64,000 bases of DNA, taken from assembly GCA_019636235.1 (NCBI GenBank), contig JAHBXW010000012.1, positions 1 to 64,000 on the forward strand. Direction: 5' to 3'. This stretch comes from Planctomyces sp. (GTDB lineage: Bacteria > Planctomycetota > Planctomycetia > Planctomycetales > Planctomycetaceae). Positions within the stretch are counted from its first letter, which is position 1, and every line of letters begins with the position of its first letter. The position numbers were made by a program, and so were the translations under genes. Under the pieces are notes generated by a model. It was not told where the DNA came from and did no database searches. It saw only the letters and a program-made list of their open reading frames with translations. Below, piece after piece: positions 19,133 to 27,511 of the stretch.

Positions 19133-20608
19133 ATGAACCCTCCCACGCTGGCCTTTGAACCGCAGCGGATCGCCGCCGCCTGCGTTGGCCGTCGGCCCGC
19201 GTCTCAACTGCTGGCCGGCGCCTTTCCCTCCGGCATGGACTGGACGCAGTTCCCCACACTCCCGACGCTGCTTGCGGAAAACGTCATCCGGCCGCCCGCA
19301 CTGATCCTCGTCGACCTCGAGTGGCCCGATCAGCACGAGCGCCGCGAGGTCGAAACGCTCCTCGCGGGGTTCCCCGCCTCCCGCGTGATCGGCCTCGCCG
19401 GCCCCTGGTCAGCCTCGTTGAATCGCTCCCGCAGCGTGTGGCCGATCGCCGCCATCGTCTTTCCCGAGCAACTGCCCGCGCGGCTGGCCATCGAGCGGGA
19501 ATTCATTCAGGGGCGCCGCCCGCCGTTTCCGCTCACGAGCGGCCGCGAGGAATTGCCCGTCGCCGGCTCAGAGTCAGCACTGAACGGCGTTCGGGCCGGA
19601 GTCCGCAGGATCGCCGTTATCGGGTGCGATTCCGCGATCCGGGTCTGGTGGGGCGATGTGCTCCGCGATGCGGGGCACGTCCTTGTCGAAGACCCGCAGG
19701 GCGCGATCGATGGCCTGCTGTGCGACGGCGACCCCTGGAGCGCTGAACTCGCCAATCAGCTCGCCCGCAGGGGAACCGAATGTCTGCGCCGGCCTGTCGT
19801 CCTGACGGATCAGCTCGAACCGAAGGAACACCCGGCCGTGTCGAGCGGCGCGGACGTGCGGTCGAAATTCGAACCGACCTCCGCGTGGCTTCGAGCCATC
19901 TGTCTGGGCGCGTGCTTGTTGGCCGTCATGACCGGCTGCCGCGAGTCCGCGTCTCCCCCCAGCGCGTCAACGCCGGAGGCGGCGGCCACCGAAGCGCGCG
20001 TCGAGCCCGCCTGGATGGATCAGATCGAGGCCGTCCGCAGCGGGGCGTCGCTCCGCATCGCAACGGAAGCGCTGATCTCGGTCGAGGACTGGAATGAACT
20101 GCGGACCGGCTGCGAAGCCCTGCAGGTGCTCGAAGTCCCGCAATCGACGATCGGTGACGCCGATCTGGACCTCGCAGAGGCCCTGCCGAACCTGCGGCGG
20201 TTGATGCTGGGCATGCCCCTGACGGATGCCGGCGCTGCGGGCCTGTCCCGTTGGCCGGCCCTGTCCGAGCTCAATCTGCCGATGACGAAGATCACCGATG
20301 CGGGGTTGCAATCGCTGGCCGAGCGGCCGCTGCGACAACTTCGACTGGGCAGCCCGCATGTCACTGATGCGGGACTGGCCGCGCTCGCCGGTCAGGATCG
20401 ACTGCGATTCCTGCACCTCATCGGAGTTCCGATCACCGACGCCGGCCTCGAGTCGTTGAAGCCGATCGAGTCTTTGCAGTCTCTGTATCTGGATGGCGGG
20501 CGCTGCACGGAGGAGGGGTTGTCGGCGTTCCTCAAAGCCCGACCCGAGATCCATTTCCACCGCGATCAGTTGCACCTCCCGAACGATCCGCAGGCGCACG
20601 AGCACTGA
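19133..20608 (+). CDS. Composite ORF: receiver-like N-terminal half and leucine-rich-repeat lipoprotein half
   Basis: 491 residues from ATG 19133. Residues about 1-235 contain two segments resembling degenerate response-regulator receivers (ALILVDLEWPD; RRIAVIGCDSAIRVWWGDVL), with no convincing phospho-acceptor set. Residues about 252-269 are a lipoprotein-type signal (LRAICLGACLLAVMTGC), followed by a Ser/Ala/Pro-rich linker and then leucine-rich repeats of the planctomycete 'TDAGL' type (KITDAGLQSL, HVTDAGLAAL, PITDAGLESL). An internal GTG at 19838 has AAGGA 10 bases upstream and would begin a normal lipoprotein. No stop codon separates the halves. This may be two genes fused in frame, or one ORF with two starts. 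Function unknown. Confidence 0.6.
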   Translation: MNPPTLAFEPQRIAAACVGRRPASQLLAGAFPSGMDWTQFPTLPTLLAENVIRPPALILVDLEWPDQHERREVETLLAGFPASRVIGLAGPWSASLNRSRSVWPIAAIVFPEQLPARLAIEREFIQGRRPPFPLTSGREELPVAGSESALNGVRAGVRRIAVIGCDSAIRVWWGDVLRDAGHVLVEDPQGAIDGLLCDGDPWSAELANQLARRGTECLRRPVVLTDQLEPKEHPAVSSGADVRSKFEPTSAWLRAICLGACLLAVMTGCRESASPPSASTPEAAATEARVEPAWMDQIEAVRSGASLRIATEALISVEDWNELRTGCEALQVLEVPQSTIGDADLDLAEALPNLRRLMLGMPLTDAGAAGLSRWPALSELNLPMTKITDAGLQSLAERPLRQLRLGSPHVTDAGLAALAGQDRLRFLHLIGVPITDAGLESLKPIESLQSLYLDGGRCTEEGLSAFLKARPEIHFHRDQLHLPNDPQAHEH

Positions 20609-20685
20609 CGTCCCAGCGATCGAGTCGTCGCGTGCGGCGACTTTGCGTTCCACGCCCCCGCCGTTTCCTCGAGCCGAAGCACGCG

Positions 20686-22269
20686 ATGGAAGAGCCCGTC
20701 CTCTCGACGCGCGGACGCCGATGGATGGCCCTTTTGGGCATCGCCCTGGCCATCGCGGCGTGGGGACTCGCGCGGGGCGCCGAGCTGCCGCCGGCAGCCT
20801 GCCATCTCGCGGCCACCACGGTCCTGATGGCCGTCTACTGGGCGACGCAGCCGATCCCCATCGCGGTCACCAGCCTGATCCCCATCGCCCTGTATCCCCT
20901 GCTGGGAATCGCCGGAGCCCGGCAGGTCTGCGCGGCATACGGCGAATCGAACGTGTTTTTGTACCTGGGGGGATTCGTCATTGCGCTGGGTCTCGAGCGC
21001 TGGGACCTGCATCGCCGCATCGCGCTCAACATCGTCAGCGCGATCGGCACGAGCACGAAACGGCTGGTCTACGGCTTCGCCTTCGCGACGGCCGCGCTGT
21101 CAATGTGGATCAGCAACACGGCGACGACGCTGCTGATGCTGCCGATCGCTCTGTCGCTGGTGCAGATGCTGGAAGAGGAGCTGCCGGGGCTGGCGGGCAG
21201 CGCTCGCGGGGAGGCGTTGTCCGGATCGCTGTCGCGGTTTACGGTGGCGCTCCTGCTGGCGGTCGCATTCGGGGCGACGTGCGGGGGTCTGGCGACGTTT
21301 GTCGGGACGCCGACGAACACGAGCTTCCGGGGGTTCTGGGAGCGGATGGTCGAAGCCGGCGCTGAACCGATCTCGGCGGGCGAGTGGATGCTGGCGTTCA
21401 TCCCGCTGTCGGCGGCCATGCTGACGGGCGTGTGCGTGATGACGACCTGGCGGCTGCGTCCGTTGCCGGGCCTGGATCGCCTGGGGCGGGAGTTCTGCCG
21501 GTCACGGCTGGCGGAACTGGGACCGATGTCGTCGGGAGCGCGCTGGATGCTGGCGGTGTTCCTCGCGGCCGCAACGCTCTGGATGACGCGCGAGCCCATC
21601 GCGCTCTCCAGGGGCTGGGAGATTCCCGGCTGGCGGGCGCCGCTGACGGAGTTCATCGCCCGCCGGACCAGTATCCCTCCCGCATCGTTCCCGGCCGTGG
21701 ACGACTCGACCGTCGCGATCCTGCTGGTGCTGGCGATGTTCGTGCTGCAGGGCCGCCGTCCGGGGGACGCCGAACCAAGGCCGCTGATGGACTGGGCGAC
21801 GGTTCAGGAGCGGCTTCCCTGGGGCGTGCTGCTGTTGTTCGGCGGCGGGTTCGCGATGGCCGACGCATTCCGGACGACGGGACTGGCCGACTGGCTCGGG
21901 GGGCGGATGTCGTCCCTGTCCGAGGGGACGCCGCTGTGGGCGATGACGGCGGCGGTGTGCAGCCTGGTGACGCTGCTGTCAGAATTCACATCGAACGTGG
22001 CGACGGTGAACACAGCCCTGCCGATGCTGGCGCCGCTGGCGGACGGGGCGGACGTCGATCCGCGACTGCTGCTGATCCCGGCGGCGATTTCCGCGAGCTT
22101 TGGATTCATGCTGCCGGTGGCGACGCCTCCCAATGCGATTGTGTACGGGACGGGGCGGGTGCCGGTGCGGCAGATGATGCTCTACGGTTTCGCGCTCGAC
22201 GTGCTGGGGGTCGTGCTGATCGTCCTGTTTTCGATGACGATCCTGCCGGCGGTGTTTGTCGGCGGCTGA
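20686..22269 (+). CDS. DASS/SLC13-family anion:sodium symporter
   Basis: 527 residues from ATG 20686, with about 11-12 membrane segments. The family's two substrate/sodium-binding motifs are present: WISNTATTLLMLPIAL in the first half and SEFTSNVATVNTALPML in the second, plus YWATQPIPIAVTSLIPI near the start and the C-terminal PVATPPNAIVYGTG. DASS proteins import dicarboxylates, citrate or sulfate with Na+. The substrate cannot be read from sequence. It follows the composite ORF by 77 bases on the same strand and precedes hisI by 171 bases. Confidence 0.92.
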   Translation: MEEPVLSTRGRRWMALLGIALAIAAWGLARGAELPPAACHLAATTVLMAVYWATQPIPIAVTSLIPIALYPLLGIAGARQVCAAYGESNVFLYLGGFVIALGLERWDLHRRIALNIVSAIGTSTKRLVYGFAFATAALSMWISNTATTLLMLPIALSLVQMLEEELPGLAGSARGEALSGSLSRFTVALLLAVAFGATCGGLATFVGTPTNTSFRGFWERMVEAGAEPISAGEWMLAFIPLSAAMLTGVCVMTTWRLRPLPGLDRLGREFCRSRLAELGPMSSGARWMLAVFLAAATLWMTREPIALSRGWEIPGWRAPLTEFIARRTSIPPASFPAVDDSTVAILLVLAMFVLQGRRPGDAEPRPLMDWATVQERLPWGVLLLFGGGFAMADAFRTTGLADWLGGRMSSLSEGTPLWAMTAAVCSLVTLLSEFTSNVATVNTALPMLAPLADGADVDPRLLLIPAAISASFGFMLPVATPPNAIVYGTGRVPVRQMMLYGFALDVLGVVLIVLFSMTILPAVFVGG

Positions 22270-22440
22270 ACCGGACGGGTGGCACGACCCAGAGCGCAGC
22301 GATGGGCGTGGTCGCAGGACAGTCAGCCGCACGGGACCTATGATGCCGTCCGCCGAACCGCCGCCGCCCGCCGCGTGTCCCGGCGACATGGCCGGATCGG
22401 ACCGGCGCGACCCTGACCTGCAGCTGATCGAGCGAGACCC

Positions 22441-22827
22441 GTGGACGGCCCCGATTTCTCCAAGCACGAACTGATTCCCGTCATCGCCCAGGACGATGCG
22501 ACCGGGGACGTCCTGATGCTGGCCTACATGAACCGTGAGGCCTACGAGGAAACCCTGACGAGCGGCCGCGTCGTGTACTACAGCCGCAGCCGCCGCAAGC
22601 TGTGGCGGAAGGGGGAGGAAAGCGGCAACGTGCAGCGGTTGCGCTCGCTGTGGTACGACTGCGACGCCGACACGCTGTTGGCCCGCGTCGAGCAGATCGG
22701 CGGGGCCGCCTGCCACGAAGGCTACCGCAGTTGCTTCTTCCGGCGGATCGATCCGGCGACGCGCACGACGACCGTCGTGGGCGAGCGGGTCTTTGATCCC
22801 CAAAGCGTCTATGGCAAGCAGGGTTAA
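22441..22827 (+). CDS. hisI: Phosphoribosyl-AMP cyclohydrolase
   Basis: 128 residues from GTG 22441. HisI opens the purine ring of phosphoribosyl-AMP in histidine synthesis. Visible motifs: [29 protein letters not shown], the metal-binding DCDADTLL, and [12 protein letters not shown], whose Cys residues bind zinc. It is the stand-alone form, with no fused HisE domain. No other his genes are in the window. It converges on the small ORF at 22834 with a 6-base gap. Confidence 0.95.
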   Translation: MDGPDFSKHELIPVIAQDDATGDVLMLAYMNREAYEETLTSGRVVYYSRSRRKLWRKGEESGNVQRLRSLWYDCDADTLLARVEQIGGAACHEGYRSCFFRRIDPATRTTTVVGERVFDPQSVYGKQG

Positions 22828-22833
22828 CCGGGC

Positions 22834-23046
22834 TCAGGCGCCCGGCATCAGCTGACGGTAAGCCGTCAGAACGTCGTACAGGTCTTCAGGGACCTGGAGT
22901 TCGTCGCTGTCGAAGTCGCGAAGCCAGGACCGCTGAACGTGCTGGGCATCCAGCACGATCCGCCGGAACTCGCCGAAGCTGATCGAAACCGTCGGAGTCG
23001 AGGTTTCAAACTGCTCGCCGTTGAACAGGCGCAGACGCTGACGCAT
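22834..23046 (-). CDS. Small conserved-looking hypothetical protein
   Basis: 70 residues from ATG 23046, with AAGGAAG correctly spaced upstream; a longer frame to 23115 lacks a better site. The protein begins MRQRLRLFNGEQFETSTPTV and ends YRQLMPGA. It is acidic towards the C-terminus with no signal, membrane segment or Cys. I do not recognise the family. The strong Shine-Dalgarno and the tight packing against hisI support a real gene. Confidence 0.6.
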   Translation of the reverse strand: MRQRLRLFNGEQFETSTPTVSISFGEFRRIVLDAQHVQRSWLRDFDSDELQVPEDLYDVLTAYRQLMPGA

Positions 23047-23454
23047 GGGACTTCCTTCCGTGGAACCGTCGCGGAGACAGACCGTCTCCGTCGTGCCGTG
23101 CGGCACACTCTTCACGCAGAAGGTTTCGGCAGAGTCGGCCGCGCGTCTTAACGGAATCTGCCCGGCATTCCCGTCAGGGGGCGGCGGTGAAGGCTGCAGG
23201 TCGCGCCAGCCGGACTATCCGACCGCCGGCAGTTCCCGCCGGCCGGGGTCGAACCCTCCTCCGCCGGCGGCCGCCGTTCGAAATCGCAAACGCAATCCGC
23301 AGGGGCGGTTAGCGCGGGAATCCGCCAGCCGGCATTGCCAGTTCCGCCCCCTGAGACTAGAACTCCCGACACTTCCGCGATTGAACGCGGGGGTGCGGAA
23401 AGCCCCGGCGCACGGCGGCTGACCCGCCTCCCGAATCGGGCAAGGATGCCCCTG
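23047..23454. other. Divergent intergenic region upstream of the P450 gene
   Basis: About 400 bases between the small gene (leftward) and the P450 (rightward). It contains GC-rich inverted patches (for example near 23220-23275, gccggcagttcccgccggc) but no hairpin with a terminator tail. The open frames that cross it are shadows of the P450 or of no family. Promoters for both genes should lie here; I cannot place them. Confidence 0.35.
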
Positions 23455-24891
23455 ATGATGAACGCCTCTGGATACCCCCGACTCGCGTCGCCGCAGGGCC
23501 TGCCGGTGACGCAGGGCGAAATCGCCGACTTCGCGCGCGATCCCGTCGACTGCATGCGGGCTTTGAGGCGGCAACACGGAGAAGTCGCCGCTCTGCAGGA
23601 AGACACGCAGCGGCTGCACTTCGTGTTCGGCCCGGAATACACCAAACAGGTGCTCAGCGATCCGCAACGCTTCCACTCGCGGTTCTTCGCCGTCCGCGGG
23701 TCCCGCAACTCCGCCCAGCGGCGCGTCTCCAGCGGCCTGTTGAGCATGAACGGAGACCAGCACAAGGCCCATCGCCGAACGGTCATGGAGCCGTTCCAGA
23801 AGCGGTCGATCGTCGGTTATCACGACTCGGTGATCGCCGTCGCCGACGAAATGATGGGCGACTGGGCGGCGGGCGAGGTCCGCGACATCAACGCGGAAAT
23901 GACCCGCTACATGCTCCGGCTGACCAGCCTGATCGTGTTCGGACTGGACTGCACCGACCTGGCGATCCGCATCGGCGAACTAACCGAACGCTGGGTGGCG
24001 CTGAACCATCGCGTCGGACCCGCGGCGCTGGTGTCCGACCGGCGGATGACGAACGAATACGACGAGCTGCTGGCCGCCGCCGAGGAACTGGAGGTGGCGG
24101 TCAAGGAAATGATCGCCATGCGGCGCGCGGGCAAGCTGGGGCATGACGTCCTGTCGCTGCTGCTGCGGGCTCACGAGATGGGAGCGCACATCACTGATGA
24201 CGACCTCGTCGGGCACATCGCCCTGATGTTCGGCGCGGCGCACCTCACGTCCGCGCACACGCTGAGCTGGACGCTGTTTCTGCTGGAACAGCATCCCGAA
24301 ACGCTGCGGGAACTGACGCAGGAACTCGCCGAGCGGCTGGAGGGCCGCCCGCCGACCCCCGAGCAGATCGACGAGCTGCCGGTCCTGGACCGCGTGCTCA
24401 AGGAAAGCATGCGGGTTCTGCCAGCCTCGGCCTACTCGCAGCGGATCGCCGCCGAACCGGTGGAACTCGGGCCGTTCCAACTGTCGCCCGGGTCGATCGT
24501 CATTTTCAGCCAGTTCATCACCCATCACATGCCCGAGCTGTACGATCAGCCGGAGCAGTTCCGTCCGGACCGGTGGAAGACGATCACGCCGTCGCCGTAC
24601 GCGTATCTGCCGTTCGGGGCCGGTCCGCGGATGTGCATCGGCGCGGCGCTGGGCACGATGCAGCTGAAGATCTCGCTGTCCGTCCTGCTGCAGCGCTGGA
24701 AGCTGTCGCTGGCTCCGCAGACGCCCGTGAACGCGAAGGTCATGTCGACGATGCTGTTTCCGGACGGCCGGATGCCAATGCGGCTGGATCGCCCGGACGG
24801 CACGTGGAGCGCGGCGCCCGTATCCGGGAACATTCACCGCTACATCGAGCTGCCGTCCCGGTCGTCGATCGACGTCAAGCGCGCCGCCTGA
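23455..24891 (+). CDS. Cytochrome P450 monooxygenase
   Basis: 478 residues from ATG 23455, preferred because AAGG lies 9 bases upstream; ATG 23446 and 23458 are alternatives. Family motifs: I-helix FGAAHLTSAHTLSW with the oxygen-activating Thr, K-helix ExxR (KESMR), the PERF-like region FRPDRW, and the haem-Cys loop FGAGPRMCIG. No membrane anchor is present, so it is a soluble bacterial P450. No ferredoxin or reductase gene is adjacent, so electron supply comes from elsewhere. Substrate unknown. It converges on def, 15 bases away. Confidence 0.95.
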   Translation: MMNASGYPRLASPQGLPVTQGEIADFARDPVDCMRALRRQHGEVAALQEDTQRLHFVFGPEYTKQVLSDPQRFHSRFFAVRGSRNSAQRRVSSGLLSMNGDQHKAHRRTVMEPFQKRSIVGYHDSVIAVADEMMGDWAAGEVRDINAEMTRYMLRLTSLIVFGLDCTDLAIRIGELTERWVALNHRVGPAALVSDRRMTNEYDELLAAAEELEVAVKEMIAMRRAGKLGHDVLSLLLRAHEMGAHITDDDLVGHIALMFGAAHLTSAHTLSWTLFLLEQHPETLRELTQELAERLEGRPPTPEQIDELPVLDRVLKESMRVLPASAYSQRIAAEPVELGPFQLSPGSIVIFSQFITHHMPELYDQPEQFRPDRWKTITPSPYAYLPFGAGPRMCIGAALGTMQLKISLSVLLQRWKLSLAPQTPVNAKVMSTMLFPDGRMPMRLDRPDGTWSAAPVSGNIHRYIELPSRSSIDVKRAA

Positions 24892-24906
24892 GTCGGCGCC
24901 GCGCCG

Positions 24907-25506
24907 TCACGCGGTCGGGGCCGCCAGCATGCCGCCCGAAGCCATCCGGTCCAGCTCCCGCGCCAGCTCCTCATCTCCGGGGAATCGCCCGGCGGACTGC
25001 TCCTGCCGGTAGGCGGACGTCATCTCGTTCAGCTTCGCGTTCAGTTCGGCCCGCGTGAGATCGTCGACGCGGTCGATGAACAGCACGCCGTCGAGGTGAT
25101 CGGCCTCATGCTGGACGACGCGGGCGGGAAGATCGTCCAGCTTCACACGGAAGCCCTGCCCGTCGAGATCGAAGGCCTCGACGACGATCTCCTTCGAGCG
25201 GACGACGTCGCCGTACAGGCCGGGGAGACTCAGGCAGCCTTCCTCGCCGACGACTTGCCCCTTGCGTTTCTGGATCACCGGGTTGATGAACACCAGCTCC
25301 TCCTCGGGGTTGTCTTTCTCTCCCGAGGGGTTGATGACGAACAGCCGGATCGGCAGCCCGACCTGGTTCGCGGCCAGACCGATCCCCCGGGCCTCGTACA
25401 TCAGGTCGAACATCGACCGGACGATCGCCCGCAGCGTGTCGTCGATGCGGGCGACGTCGACGGACTGGCGGCGGAGAGCGGGATGCGGGAACGGGACAAT
25501 CTGCAT
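24907..25506 (-). CDS. def: Peptide deformylase
   Basis: 199 residues. Def removes the N-formyl group from new proteins. All three motifs are present: GIGLAANQVG (about 41-50), EEGCLSLPG with the metal-binding Cys, and QHEADHLDG with the two His ligands and the catalytic Glu. The C-terminal tail of about 40 residues is longer than in E. coli. No fmt or rsmB neighbour follows. A perfect 9-bp hairpin lies 23 bases upstream of the start. Confidence 0.95.
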   Translation of the reverse strand: MQIVPFPHPALRRQSVDVARIDDTLRAIVRSMFDLMYEARGIGLAANQVGLPIRLFVINPSGEKDNPEEELVFINPVIQKRKGQVVGEEGCLSLPGLYGDVVRSKEIVVEAFDLDGQGFRVKLDDLPARVVQHEADHLDGVLFIDRVDDLTRAELNAKLNEMTSAYRQEQSAGRFPGDEELARELDRMASGGMLAAPTA

Positions 25507-26125
25507 ATCGAGGCGGACCTTCTTTCAGCGGCCGCACGGTCGTGCGGCCGAGATTCGCAAACCCGTATGTTGACGGTTGCGGGGGCATCATGGCAAACGA
25601 CCGACGGCGCTGTGCGGCCCGTTTCCCGAGTTGTGTGCCACGGTCGGCTTGTCCGGCCGTGCCGGGCGGCACGAGGCGCCACGGTCGGCTTTGTCCGACC
25701 GTGTTTCGTTCGGCGGGGGCGCCGCGAGAACTCGACCGCACGGCGTCCGATGGCAAATCCGTCGGCTCGGACAGGCGTCATTCCATGACAAATGACCAAT
25801 CCGCAATGACCATTGATTAATCCGATTCGCGACCGGGCATCCAGGCTGTGCCCTCCAACCGCCGGCCGCACGGCACGCCGATCCCTGTTCCCCGGCCCCT
25901 GATCCCTCTTCGTGGTGGGTCATCGCTGATTCGCCCTGCGAGCTCGCCGCCTCAACGCCACATTCCTGCGGGCGACGTCTCCGGCGTTCCGGGGAACATC
26001 CGGCCCGAATGCTTCCGGTTTTCGGCGAATCCGCATAGCATCCCGCCCGGTCCGGCCCGCGGCGCGCCGCGGAACGGACGCAGCCCATCGCCCCCTGTCA
26101 TTTTCGATCCGCCGCAAGCGTTCCC
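25507..26125. repeat. 619-base intergenic region with three palindromes and a 7-base periodic tract
   Basis: No gene is supported between def and the phosphofructokinase. Contents: a perfect 9-bp hairpin at 25529-25550 (CGGCCGCAC/GTGCGGCCG, 4-base loop); two similar palindromes about 40 bases apart at about 25638-25661 and 25679-25703, both built on CACGGTCGG...CCGNCCGTG; and a degenerate heptamer tract at 25785-25826 (atgacaa atgacca ...). The two related palindromes look like REP-type dispersed repeats. The tract is AT-richer than its surroundings. Confidence 0.55.
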
Positions 26126-27412
26126 ATGGCCAAGAACATGATCGTCGCCCAGTCGGGCGGCCCCTCCCCCGTCATCAACAACACGCTCCGCGGGATTGTC
26201 GAAACGGCCCGGCAGATGAGCGAGATCGGCACGGTCTATGGCGGCTGGCATGGCATCGAGGGGGTGCTGAAGGAGGAGTTGATCGACCTGACGGCTCAGG
26301 ACGCGGACGAGATCGCCCTGCTCCGCACGACGCCGGCCGCCGGCTCGATCGGCACGTGCCGCTACAAACTGAAGGACAAACAGGCCGAGGATTTCGACCG
26401 CATCCTGGAGGTCTTCAAGGCGCACAACGTCGGGTACTTTTGCTACATCGGCGGCAACGACTCGATGCACACGGCGCACACCGTGGCCAACCTGGCCCGG
26501 TCGAAGGGGCTGGATGTCGTCGGCATCGGCGGACCGAAAACGATTGACAACGACGTCGGCGACAGCGAGTTCAAGCTCGTCGACCACACTCCCGGTTACG
26601 GTTCGACCGCCCGCTACTGGACCCACTACGTCCAGCAGGCGAACGAAGAGAACAACGGCAGTTGCCCGGCCGATCCCGTGCTCGTCATGCAGGCCATGGG
26701 CCGCAAGATCGGCTACATCCCGGCCGCGGCCCGGCTGGCCGACCCGAACCGCGAGCTGCCGCTGCAGATCTATCTGGCCGAACGCAAGACGTCGCTGGAA
26801 CAGATTCACAGCAACGTCAACGACAGTCTCCGCGAGCACGGGCGCTGCATGATCGTGCTCAGCGAAGGGCTGGACGTCGGCGACATCGGCGTTCGCAAGG
26901 ATTCCTTCGGCCACGCCCAGTTCAGCTCATCGCAGATGACCGTCGCGCAGATCGTGACGAACTACCTCAACGAACAGGGGCTGGCCGTCAAGGGCTCGGC
27001 CCGCTGCAACGTGCCGGGGACCGATCAGCGGCACTGCATGGCGTACGCCTCGACGGTCGATCTTGAGGAAGCGTATTACGTCGGCCAGAAGGCGGCCCTC
27101 TTGGCCGCGGCCGGGGAACACGGCTATATGGCGACGATTCTTCGGGCCGACTGGGACAATTACCAGGTGCGGTACGACAAGGCCCCGCTGGCTGAAGTCG
27201 CCGAGAAGGATCGCAAATTCCCCGACGCGTGGATCAGCCCTTGCGGGACCGACGTGACGGATGATTTCATCAAGTATGCCCGGCCGCTGATCGGCGATGA
27301 CTGGGTCAGCGTGCCGCTGGTGAACGGCCGGATGCGGTTCGCCCGTCTGAAACCGATCTTCGCCTCCCGCAAGCTGGCCGATTACGTTCCGCAGGCGGAT
27401 CGCGGCAAGTAG
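26126..27412 (+). CDS. 6-phosphofructokinase, PPi-dependent type
   Basis: 428 residues. The fold starts MIVAQSGGPSPVINN, the usual phosphate-binding loop. Two residues separate PPi- from ATP-dependent enzymes: the motif here is GGNDS, with Asp where ATP enzymes have Gly (GGDGS), and PKTIDNDV, with Lys where ATP enzymes usually have Gly. Both favour pyrophosphate as phosphoryl donor, making the step reversible between glycolysis and gluconeogenesis. Other motifs: GYGSTARYW and MQAMGRKIGYIP. It converges on the FHA gene with a shared terminator hairpin in between. No pfp regulator or pyrophosphatase gene is nearby. Confidence 0.9.
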   Translation: MAKNMIVAQSGGPSPVINNTLRGIVETARQMSEIGTVYGGWHGIEGVLKEELIDLTAQDADEIALLRTTPAAGSIGTCRYKLKDKQAEDFDRILEVFKAHNVGYFCYIGGNDSMHTAHTVANLARSKGLDVVGIGGPKTIDNDVGDSEFKLVDHTPGYGSTARYWTHYVQQANEENNGSCPADPVLVMQAMGRKIGYIPAAARLADPNRELPLQIYLAERKTSLEQIHSNVNDSLREHGRCMIVLSEGLDVGDIGVRKDSFGHAQFSSSQMTVAQIVTNYLNEQGLAVKGSARCNVPGTDQRHCMAYASTVDLEEAYYVGQKAALLAAAGEHGYMATILRADWDNYQVRYDKAPLAEVAEKDRKFPDAWISPCGTDVTDDFIKYARPLIGDDWVSVPLVNGRMRFARLKPIFASRKLADYVPQADRGK

Positions 27413-27453
27413 CTGCCGGGGAAGCCATCCCAAGCCGGGACCGTGGAATGCGA

Positions 27454-27487
27454 ACGGGCCGCGATGCCATTCGGCGCCGCGGCCCGT
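27454..27487. terminator. Bidirectional terminator between phosphofructokinase and FHA genes
   Basis: Arms 27454-27463 (acgggccgcg) and 27478-27487 (cgcggcccgt) form a perfect 10-bp stem with a 14-base loop. It lies midway between two convergent stop codons (27412 and 27512). There is no strong T tract on either side. Confidence 0.6.
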
Positions 27488-27511
27488 GCCCGTTCGAACT
27501 GTGTGGAAGCG

